Shown here in pieces: positions 46,218 through 54,288 of a stretch of DNA of 64,000 bases (position 1 is the stretch's first letter; the number at the start of each line of letters is the position of its first letter). The translations under genes were made by a program, and so were the position numbers. Source of the stretch: Larus michahellis (Eukaryota; Chordata; Aves; Charadriiformes; Laridae); NCBI RefSeq assembly GCF_964199755.1, contig NC_133929.1, forward strand, positions 1,364,001 through 1,428,000, given 5' to 3'. The notes under the pieces were generated by a model, which saw only the letters and a list, made by a program, of their open reading frames with translations, was not told the DNA's origin and did not search any database.

Positions 46218-47033
46218 AGTTGTAGATGCCGCTTTGCATCGTACCCTTGTACGAGTTGTAGAATATGTTGCTCTAAAAACTATGTGTGTATCCATGAGAA
46301 CCTGACCTTCGCAGAAGAAGATAACAAGAAGGGAAAAAATTTTCTGTAGGAAAATGAGAAACTTAAGGAAAAATGAGAAACTGAGCTCTTGTTGCAAAGG
46401 CAGACTTTTATGTCAGTCGTAAGTGATGGGAAAAAAAAAAGAAAAAAGAAAAAAAGAAAAAAGAAAAAGAAAAGAAAAAGAAAAAAAAGAGAAAAGGAAA
46501 AATAAAGAGGGGGAAAGAAAAACCAAACAGGAACAATTAGATGGGAAATGTGCCACGTTAGCACAAAAGTATGCCATACGCGCTACGAGAAAGCGTCAGA
46601 AAAAGAGAAATAGGACACCAGATTCAAAGCAGTACCATAGAGATATGTTTTTGTTTTTTTCCTATATGTGTATATGTTTTTGCATGCCTTGGTAAATTAC
46701 TCTGTTATACCCTGTGAGACTAAATGAACCCCAGCAGAAGCGGTCTCTTGAGCAAGGGGGTGGAATATGGGAAAGCAACAGAAGATCGGCAAGGAAGATT
46801 GTAAATACACTCAAGGGACTCGCACCTGGGTGCTGGAAAACACATATATCACACCAAGTGTTATTCAGCCTCAGGTGCTGGCAAGAAAAACATTTGGATG
46901 ACATAAGCCTGTGATGGACTCACAGACACCTTATCCAGCTGCTTGAGAATCTTGGCCTGTTGTGGAAGAAGATCAAAGCACAGTACCAGCAAGAACAGGG
47001 AGTCCGCATGCGCTCTAGCTAACAAGGACTCTT

Positions 47034-47531
47034 TTGCTGCCAAGGATTTGTGATAACAAGGACTCTCTTGCTGCCAAGGATAAGTTTAACAATGCTACTA
47101 GTACAGCTATTTCTGAGTTATTGCTAGATGTAGATAGTATTCGATATGCGACGCTGCAAAACAGAGCTGCTACTGATTTTTTACTTTCAGCTCACAGACA
47201 TGGTTGTCAAGATTTTAAAGGACTGTATTGTATGAATCTAAGTGACCACTCCAAATCCATCCATGCCCAGCTGCAGGAACTGCACCGACCGAACCAGCAA
47301 CTTGTGGAAACCACTGGGTGAAATCTCTTTGCTGGATGGACTTGGGGGTGGGGTTGGTTGAAGCAAATTATTGCCTGTGTGGAAGGAATTTGTCTGTTAT
47401 GTTTAGTATGCTGTTTGCCATGTTTAATAAGCATTATACGATCAGTTGTAGATGCCGCTTTGCATCGTACCCTTGTACGAGTTGTAGAATATGTTGCTCT
47501 AAAAACTATGTGTGTATCCATGAGAACCTGA
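47034..47531 (+). pseudogene. env: ERV-A env TM, unit 4 (uninterrupted by ERV-B)
   Basis: Same TM module as in units 1-3 but continuous. It runs from the LQNRAATDFLL helix, the CX6-YC loop and NLSDHS through an in-frame TGA at 47319-47321. A Trp/Gly-rich pre-membrane patch, a Cys-rich membrane span and a short tail follow, to TGA at 47529-47531. The internal TGA and the missing loop cysteine argue against function. It is the form expected before ERV-B inserted. The inverted copy is at 61608-62105. Confidence 0.75.
47444..47448. other. Empty ERV-B target site
   Basis: Flanks GCATTATACGATC and TAGATGCCGC are continuous around a single AGTTG. In units 1-3 the same flanks are separated by ERV-B with AGTTG duplicated. 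The mirror is at 61691-61695. Confidence 0.92.
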
Positions 47532-47560
47532 CCTTCGCAGAAGAAGATAACAAGAAGGGA

Positions 47561-48536
47561 TTACAACAATGTAGTCATGTATCAGACAGCCGCTGTTAGC
47601 AAAGCTGGATCATGAGTTTGGTGAGACTCGCTGCATATGCTGGCCACGCGTGCAGCGACTCTAGCCTGTACTTCTCCACTCAATCCAGTGCAGGATATAA
47701 GGGGGCTGTCTCGGGTCAGAGAGGGGGAGAGAGACATGAGTGCACTTTGAAGATACAGGGGATGCCCTGAAGCACTGTGTCTGCCGCCCCCCCTCATAAG
47801 TTCTACGTTCATTAACCCCAACAGCTCAGAAGGCATTACAGCACGCACATTGCAGATAAGATATAGTCTACTACTGCTGCAAGACGCATTGAACACCTTC
47901 CTACAAGAATTTCAACCTTATGCCCTGATAGGATGATGGGATGATGCACTCGCAAAGAGCCTGACTGCATTAGAGTGGGTATTTTTGCCACATACCTTTT
48001 CAAAAGCAGTAACTATGATGATTGAAATGTTACCACGATTGTTTTTCCAGGGTTGTTTGTGCTGTCAGCAGCTTTCTGGAATGGATCCAAGCCACATACA
48101 TGTCCCCATCAAAAAAGGATGACCTTGACCCTTGGTTATCACAAAGTCTTAACCTACAAATTGCCTTAGTAGATTATATTGGGCAAATAAATTATTCTTT
48201 CCCCTGGCACAGACTATTACAGTCACTTTCACAAATTCCTTTACAGCTGCGCATCCTGCTAGCACCAAAGCCTCTTGCTGGCACCCGTACGGTGTTTGTA
48301 GATGGTTCAGGGACACAGTAAAGGCTTTTGACTTATTTCAACAGGAACTGTTAAATGTAGTGGCAGACTCTCAATATGTTACTGGTATTGTTCAAAGACT
48401 TGAAGGAGCATTTATAAAACAAGTAGAGAACCAATTGTTATTTAATCTCTTACTGCAATTAATGTTGCTTTTATGAAAAAGACAGTTTCCTTATTTTATT
48501 GTCCACATACGCTCTCATGTTTTAAATTTTCTAAAC
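47561..48536 (+). pseudogene. pol: ERV-A pol remnant: RT connection and RNase H
   Basis: In broken frames near 47814 there is a RT-connection-like LTPTAQKALQHAH. From 48022 to 48321 a frame gives LNLQIALVDYIGQINYSFPW, a spacer, then RTVFVDGSGTQ, the first catalytic Asp region of RNase H. Then VVADSQYVTGIVQRLEGAF supplies a second catalytic block before 48500. Stops and shifts abound. It lies downstream of a TM segment, out of normal gene order, so this part of ERV-A is rearranged. Confidence 0.7.
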
Positions 48537-49190
48537 ATGTCTTCTTTGTCATCCACAGCAGTAGAGCAACATTTCGTAAGAACTGTTGAATGGCCTGCAC
48601 AACCGAAGGTGTATTATAAGCACCTTAAATCGGGGTGCATGCTAACCACAGATAATACTACAACAAATAGAAGTTGTGAGCAAGAAAATTCTGTAATGAT
48701 TTGTACTTCTCATCCGTATGTTTGCTTCGGCTCAAAATGCAAGTATACAAGAATGTAATCAATCTTATTGTGTAAATTTAATGCGAGTAAGGTATAAAAC
48801 AGCAGTAATATGGATAGGGGATCAGCAAAATGCATTAAAAACACATCTTTCTCTGTATTGTGATTGGGAGTACAACTCTCGAAAACTTTGTGTTACATCT
48901 CTCCCCTGGAATACGTTGCTACATGGCTAGCATGGTTAAACACCATCTCCAAGGTGCTTTTGACATGTTGTTGCAACAAAATATTCGTCCTTTACATGAT
49001 CAACTAAAAGCTCAAATACTAAAGATTCAAGACTTAATGAACCGCAATGTATTTGAAATATTACAAAAGGATTTCTCGTGGGTAAATCCAAAGAAATTGG
49101 CTTTCTGGGCTAAATTTAGGAATCTGGGTATTTATTGCCTTAGAAGGGTTCTTTTTGATTCTGTTTTTAATTGTGTTTAGTATATAACCG
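48537..49190 (+). pseudogene. env: ERV-A env-like remnant
   Basis: Three overlapping broken frames. The first two are Cys- and Asn-rich with NTTTNRSCEQ and NASIQECNQSYCVNL, like a glycosylated SU or TM ectodomain. The third has a helical stretch (DMLLQQNIRPLHDQLKAQIL) followed by a hydrophobic end. The layout fits a class II Env end, but no diagnostic motif is intact. Confidence 0.5.
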
Positions 49191-49258
49191 GCTAAGAGCG
49201 TCACGACAAGTAGAAGCACAAGTCATGGCGACCTTGTTAATAAATGGTCTGGTGTTAA

Positions 49259-49390
49259 ACAAAAAAGGGGGAGATGTGGCAGGTCTACGAGCAGAGGCCT
49301 GCATACGGCCAAAGATACAGTGAGCAGAGCACACAGTAACCACAGAGCCAAGAGAACAGTTCATACCTTCACTCCATCCTGTGACGACCA
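49259..49390 (+). mobile_element. Internal polypurine tract plus truncated LTR start
   Basis: AACAAAAAAGGGGGAGA is followed at 49275 by TGTGGCAGGTCTACG, the layout of a PPT-LTR border. Only about 115 bp of LTR-like sequence follow before TM coding sequence of another element begins. This marks an old recombination inside ERV-A between two related proviruses. Confidence 0.55.
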
Positions 49391-49934
49391 TATAACATTC
49401 CCAAATCTCGGACAAAGAATAGGGCTAAGTATTCTTCCTTCGCTAGGAACAGCAACGGCATTAAATATGTTGAATAAAATAGGGTGTTGGCTGGCTAAAC
49501 AGACCAATGCCACATCGTTAGCATTAAGTGGGTTATTAGCAGATGTAGATTCTATTCGGCATGCTACGCTTCAAAATAGAGCTGCCATTGATTTTTTGCT
49601 TTTAGCGTAAGGCCACGGGTGTGAAGATTTTGAGGGTATGTATGTGTTGTATGAATCTTTCTGACCACTCTGAGTCTATCCATAAAAGTATCCAGCAATT
49701 GAAAAAAGGGTTTAATCAGCTACAGATTGACAATGAATGGGACTGGCTAAACAACCTGCTGCGCAGTTGGGGTATTTCTGGATGGCTATCATCAATTGTA
49801 AAAGCTGGATTGTTGTTGCTATTCTTTGTGTGTGCCTTAATGCTTATTGTGCCCTGTATCTTAGGCTGCCTACAGAAAATAATGCAAAGAATGATTAATC
49901 AAGCTTTTGCAATAGAAAAACAAAAAGGGGGAAT
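49391..49934 (+). pseudogene. env: ERV-A second env TM and 3' polypurine tract
   Basis: It begins near LGQRIGLSILPSLGTATALN (fusion-peptide-like), then LLADVDSIRHATLQNRAAID and the CX6CC region. A 4-bp TATG duplication near 49636-49643 shifts the frame there, after an earlier in-frame TAA (49608-49610). The C-terminal frame (49621-49934) has NLSDHSESIHKSIQQL, a membrane span (AGLLLLFFVCALMLIVPC) and a tail. ACAAAAAGGGGGAAT (from 49919) directly precedes the LTR. The arrangement is alpharetrovirus-like. Mirror: 59205-59748. Confidence 0.8.
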
Positions 49935-50251
49935 TGTGGGAATAGAGAGCAGCATAGGTCTGTTCGACCTTGATGAGATAAAGCTGCATCCTTGAGAGAG
50001 GGTTTGTGAGAACAGAAAACCAAGTAAGAATCAGTAAGAAACAGGACGTGAGAATGAAGTTGTTGCCCCTCGTGGGCAGACAGCAGAAACCAATCGGAAG
50101 AAGTAGAGAAGCGCGTGGCAGTCAACCTTCAACCTATCAGCAGAACACAACTTGCACGTGGAGAGTGTGTATAGCTATAAAGCCTGTCAGATTGTTGCAA
50201 TAAAGGTCTTTGGTCTGTACCCCGCCAGAGTCCGTGAATCCATGCTCCACA
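49935..50251 (+). repeat. ERV-A 3' LTR
   Basis: 317 bp, matching the 5' LTR except at two visible positions. TTTTGG follows at 50252-50257. Confidence 0.9.
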
Positions 50252-50257
50252 TTTTGG
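50252..50257. repeat. ERV-A target-site duplication, right copy
   Basis: TTTTGG, matching 20867-20872; mirrored as CCAAAA at 58882-58887. Confidence 0.85.
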
Positions 50258-51672
50258 GTTGTACCAAGTGCATCTGTGATCAGCTGATGGTCTTTTTCAC
50301 CCGTTTCTTCCCACTGAGGCAATATATTCCATAAAAGCCATTGGTGGTTTCCCAATGCTAATAGAGAGGACTGTAGGGGATGTCTTAATTTGTCTAGATC
50401 AGTAGTGGTTGTGACTAGTTCGTTGGCAAGTATCTCAGCATCTATACTATTTAAGACTCCCAGGCCTGTTCCTAAGATACCAGTCACATCCCTCTTCAGT
50501 CGTTGTGAAGTGGCAAGAGTTCGTCTGCGTAACCATGCTGACCATCCTGCATAAGATGTACTCAGGAATGGTAAGCAGGTGGGTTTGATCGCAGAGATAT
50601 TAATCTGCATTGACAATTCTACTCGTTTGAGGGAATATGTGGGATTAAACAGTATCTGTTGTTGACCTGTGTGTTTAATAACATAAGGGCCAATGTTGAA
50701 AGTGTAAGGAGTTAGACTAATGGAGGGCTTAGAAGGTACACCTTTGAGAGTTTGTGGGGGTGTAGGTTCTGGATTCATTTCAGCAGGTTCAGGTGTATTT
50801 GAGTCAATCATCAATTCAAATAACAATTCTGTGCCCTTGTAGCCCCAAATACAATACACTACTATAGGTTTGATGAAAGTGAAATTGTGCCAGCAATCTG
50901 AATTTGGCTCCATAATTTTGTAACAATCAGTGTTTTATTTGTCCGGTTTGGTAGAGTCTACCTGGATGGCTTTAATTACAGTTGGCCTGTGGTGAGTAGA
51001 CCCATTGATAAATCGGCAACCAATGTGTATTCTCTTTCCAAGGGTGGCCTCGATTTTAGCCATTTGAAGTGATTCGTTCCATCTCCATTTATCTCTGGAA
51101 TACACTTCACTTCCTTGTATAACCAGAGTGGAGAGATTTAAACCCCTTTTGTTTTCTGGTGTTCCAGTGCTTGCAGTGTACCGTGACAATGCATTATCCC
51201 AAAGCTCAGGTGCTACGTCTACCTTGAATTCATATAGCAGTGCTATTTCATCCTGTTGCCAACGACAAGTTACAAGAGTGGGTTCCACAAGAGTAAAATT
51301 ATACCAGCAATCCCACTCGCCGGTGACACAGTGCTTTGTTGTCATTGAGCGTGGGTTCTGAGGGTGAAATATCTCTATTCTCATGGCCTTCTCATGGTTT
51401 GAGCCGTTGATCATTCTACACCCTACTCGGATTTCCACCCCTGCCTTACCTTTCAGGACTGGGTACCAACTATTCCAGGTCCACTCATGTAACACCTCAT
51501 TTTCCTGTAGAACTACAGTGGCCAAACCCAGTTCTCCCTTTCTTGTATCTGCCATCGCATTGTGTTTAACAAAAGCTTGAGACCATGGCCACTCTGGGTC
51601 TCTTTGACTACAAACAACAGGGAATATAAAGGTAAAACTGAATAGCATCAATTCCATCTGCCAATCCGTCAT
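50258..51672 (-). pseudogene. env: ERV-C env, N-terminal part, left copy
   Basis: Reverse-complement twin of 57467-58881. ATG at 51672, signal peptide, two homologous SU modules, an in-frame TAA at 50935-50937 between them, a basic cleavage site and the start of TM. At 50258 it is interrupted by ERV-A; its continuation is at 20872-19753. See the right copy for domain detail. Confidence 0.8.
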
Positions 51673-51673
51673 T

Positions 51674-51793
51674 TTAGAATTTGGGCCTCCAGGTAGCCAT
51701 ACATAATAAAAATAGTATTATTGCCAGGATCAACGTCAGGATTCCCTGGAGACACTCAAAGTTAGCGTAGGCCAATCTGTCTGTACAGTTCAT
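51674..51793 (-). CDS. Short membrane-protein ORF upstream of ERV-C env, left copy
   Basis: Mirror of 57346-57465: 39 codons with one hydrophobic segment, ending one base before the env ATG. Described at the right copy. Confidence 0.45.
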   Translation of the reverse strand: MNCTDRLAYANFECLQGILTLILAIILFLLCMATWRPKF

Positions 51794-51855
51794 CCAAGGT
51801 TCCTGTAAGACACAAAGGAAAAGAAAATCTGCTCGGTCTTATTCGGCCGACGGGG

Positions 51856-53240
51856 TTAAAAAGAAGGTGAGATCCACCAAGTGTTGATCTGGTGTATCTT
51901 CCCTGAACAGTCTTTGGCTTCCCATGCATGGGGATTTTTGGGAGTAGCTAGCACCATTGGCACCGTCCCAATTTGAGGCATTTTCACTAGCACAGGTTGC
52001 CCAGGGTGAAATCTTCCTGGGTATTTTCCTGGTTCATTGGGAGCTTTTGGAGAGATAATATTGGCAGATACACAGAAAGCTTTCATTTTAGGACAGCCAT
52101 CTCCACTCCATCTGTTATTTTATTGATAGATGGCATCATCCAATCACAAATGCCAACCAGGTTCATGAGTTTTTGCAAAACGCTTAACCAATCCATTGGT
52201 GCGTTCAACAATGCCATTAGCCTGGGGATAATAGGGAGTATGAAATACCCATCGAATCCCTTCTTCTTTGGCCCAATCTTGTACCACCGTAGCGGTAAAG
52301 TGTGAACCGTTATCACTTTGGATTTCCTCGGGAAGGGGAAGTGTGCTGAGCCACCCTTTTAGGCCTTTCACTGTGTTGTCCCCGGTAGCTGCTTTGAAAC
52401 TGCTGGCCATACTGAGGCTGGAGATAATCTCCACTCCTACCAGGACATATCTTTTCCCACCTGATGATCTCAAGGGCTCAATATAATCAATCTGCCATGA
52501 ATGCCACAACGTTTTCTTGTCCCGAATGTGTAAGGGAGGCGCCTTACTTGGATGATCTTTACCGAGTCGTAGGCGACATTGTGAACAGGCAGTTACTACT
52601 TGTTCGCACAGCTTAACCGATACAGGCCACCCCCGGGCTAGACCTTCCTGATACAGGTCAGCACGGCCCGTGTGGCCACGCTTAACATGTAACCATTCGA
52701 GTAAGCGTTCCCATTCCCGACCATCGTCTACAATGTCAATTTGCTGCAGCCGCGTGAGGCTATCTACCTGTTGGCTGAACTGAGCAGTGATCGAGTTTGA
52801 ACGATCATGGCCTTTTACCCAACCAATGTGCAACGTTCTCTGTCCTCCTATTTCTAACAGTTGCTTCCAAGTGTCCATCTCCAAAATCGGGACTCTATTC
52901 ACCTGCCAATCGTTGGCTGCCCAGTGACCTATCCATTCAGTGGCTCCTTTAAAAACAGCATATGAGTCAGTGTAAATGGAGGTGGCCCCATGTTGTGCAG
53001 CTAGTAGGACAGCTCTGAGTTCCCCTACTTGTGCACTACCCTCCCCTGTTTCAATTGCTCTTTCTCCCGTTGCTACTTCCAGTGCTATGGCCTTGTATTT
53101 CCACTTATTGTTCTCACGGTGAGATGATGCATCAGTAAACCACACTCCTGTAAGATTACTGCCTTCCTTCAGAGGAGGTGCTTCTTGGATCGGAGATGGT
53201 CCGTTTGGTGGGGATTGGAACAATAGGGCACCATCTATAT
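51856..53240 (-). pseudogene. pol: ERV-C pol, left copy: RNase H and integrase only
   Basis: Mirror of 55899-57283. RNase H starts at DIDGALLFQSP just after a deletion junction, with WFTDASSH, GELRAVLLAA and YTDSYAVF. Integrase has the HHCC finger, WQIDYIEPL, QSDNGSHF and GIVERTNGL, with stops at 52144-52146 and 52120-52122 before the SH3-like C-terminal part (51856-52086). RT is absent. The frame differs from that of the protease stub to its right, so the deletion is also a frameshift. Confidence 0.85.
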
Positions 53241-53403
53241 CCTGGAAGTTGCGCCGTTTCATTAGTGATATCAGACATTTGGGCTCCGGTATCAATAATA
53301 AAGTTTACCGACATCCTCCGGGGTCTGACAGGAATGGCAATAATAAGTTCGGAATCTTTATGAGAGAGTCATTGAATAGCTAGTACCTGCCGGACAGGGT
53401 GGC
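53237..53403 (-). pseudogene. pro: ERV-C protease stub, left copy
   Basis: The minus-strand frame gives RRMSVNFIIDTGAQMSDITN, the retroviral aspartic protease active-site region, then ends after ETAQL. There it is fused to RNase H sequence. About 1.55 kb of protease-RT, present in the right copy at 54343-55890, is missing. The breakpoint shows short similarity (CTTCCAGGATATAG against CTTCTAGG and CTCCAGAAGGATATAG). Confidence 0.8.
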
Positions 53404-54234
53404 TCACTGCCCTCCCCGGGGATAAGAGTTTTTTGATTGGGGCTCTGACAAATCAATCAAATTACGCTCCGGTGCAGAAGGCACAATTTTCTCACTGCTT
53501 GGGGATTCTCTGGTTAGACTTTTCTCCCCAGCTGAATTATTCTTTCTAGTTAGAGACTGGACCAGCATACGGAGATCTCCCGTAGGGACACCATGCAAGA
53601 ATTGTCGGGGTACCCCTAATTGTAGGGCTTTATGCCACAACTCGTTCCGGTCCTTATCAGGCTTAAACCTTTCCACCGGTTTGGGGTTTTGAGTGTGAGT
53701 TCGGACTTGGCGAACCTTTCGGGTGTGTTCGTAGGATTTTTCGCTAGTTAGGCTGGCCCAGCCCATTCGGCGCCCATATTGGTCTATTTCCTGTACATAT
53801 TCATTCCAGGTGGGCATGTAGTGACGCCGGCCCCGCCCACGAGCATCCCGAGCCTCTCGTATGCGATCTTGAGTGTGGACAACGAACGGTTTCAGGCAAT
53901 CGGGAAGACCACGGATGAGAGGGGCTAATCAATTGGGGTCGATAGCGGCTGACATTGGGGATTTCTGAAATTCCTCTCTGTCATACATGGCTTGCAGACA
54001 AGCTGCTTTCCGTACAGCCGCAAACAGATCAGAGTAGCCTGTAGCTCTAATCTCTAATGGCTCTCCCCTCTCTCGTGGATCCATACCACCTGCCCTAAAG
54101 GCTGCTCGAGCGGTTAGGGAATAATTATGATCCCCGTCCATTGTAGTTAAAAACACTCCTGGTCCCCAAGAGTCTCCTGCTTCTTCCTCACTCAACATAA
54201 TTCTATCTCCTCCTTCAGAAGAAACTCGCCACAC
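53404..54234 (-). pseudogene. gag: ERV-C gag, 3' part, left copy only
   Basis: A single minus-strand frame with one TGA at 53929-53931. It shows capsid C-terminal features (GYSDLFAAVRKAACLQAMYD, APLIRGLPDCLKPFVV), then a basic segment (RGRGRRHYMPTWNEYVQ) and a Ser/Pro-rich tail ending at 53404. No CCHC zinc knuckle is visible, as in ERV-B. The upstream part of gag is lost at the inversion junction near 54232. It is outside both palindrome arms, so this is the only ERV-C gag in the window. Confidence 0.7.
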
Positions 54235-54288
54235 ATTATTGATACATTATTGATACACATTATTGACTCGCCACTTTATTATTGATAC
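54224..54288. other. Head-to-head inversion junction with templated micro-repeats
   Basis: ACTCGCCAC occurs at 54224-54232 and 54266-54274. ATTATTGATAC occurs at 54235-54245, 54246-54256 and 54278-54288, with a partial ATTATTGA at 54260. Left of it is gag on the minus strand; right of it is protease on the plus strand. The inserted repeats copy the protease start (TTATTATTGATACC), as in serial template switching. Confidence 0.75.

Larger units (their letters stand above)
23207..47560 (+). repeat. Direct tandem array, 7712-bp period, 3 full units plus a short fourth
   Basis: Unit starts (TCTGTAGGAAAATGAG) lie at 23207, 30919, 38631 and 46343, exactly 7712 bp apart. Units 1-3 each contain 1.1 kb of ERV-A env, a complete ERV-B provirus and 0.12 kb more ERV-A. 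Unit 4 lacks ERV-B and runs into unique ERV-A sequence after 47560. At unit joints CAAGAAGGG is followed by AAAAAATTTT before the next start. That filler matches neither the unique left flank (ATAGGATGC) nor the right flank (ATTACAAC). By eye only a handful of substitutions separate units over 7.7 kb. Confidence 0.92.
46218..47560 (+). repeat. Array tail: end of unit 3 and the ERV-B-free unit 4
   Basis: After ERV-B copy 3 come AGTTG, the TM tail and filler (to 46342), then unit 4 with purine tract, Lys-rich frame and TM. In unit 4 the TM runs straight through the ERV-B target with one AGTTG (47444-47448), that is, an empty site. The unit leaves the array at about 47560 (GAAGGG followed by ATTACAAC). 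Confidence 0.9.
20873..50251 (+). mobile_element. ERV-A provirus (class II/alpharetrovirus-like), swollen by a tandem array
   Basis: Identical-length LTRs (20873-21189 and 49935-50251) flanked by TTTTGG define one provirus 29,379 bp apart. Subtracting three 7712-bp units leaves about 6.2 kb, a normal deleted-provirus size. Inside are a Lys-type primer site, a gag with one stop, env TM segments with an alpharetrovirus-like ectodomain, degraded RT-connection/RNase H, and a second TM. Pro and most of pol are missing. By eye the two LTRs differ at two positions (near 20994 and 21171), so integration is fairly recent. It lies inside ERV-C env, on the opposite strand. Confidence 0.85.
45139..53243 (+). 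repeat. Giant inverted repeat, left arm
   Basis: Every feature here has its reverse complement at 109139 minus its coordinate. It spans the end of ERV-B pol copy 3, the array tail, the ERV-A 3' half and LTR, and ERV-C env and pol to RNase H. The constant sum shows no net length difference over 8.1 kb. The outer boundary is only the mirror of the window edge; the true arm may be longer. The inner end is at AGGATATAGATGG (53243). Confidence 0.92.

Noticed and set aside
23207..46342. Three independent ERV-B integrations
   Set aside because: The flanks and target duplications are also repeated at an exact 7712-bp period, so the copies arose by segmental duplication.
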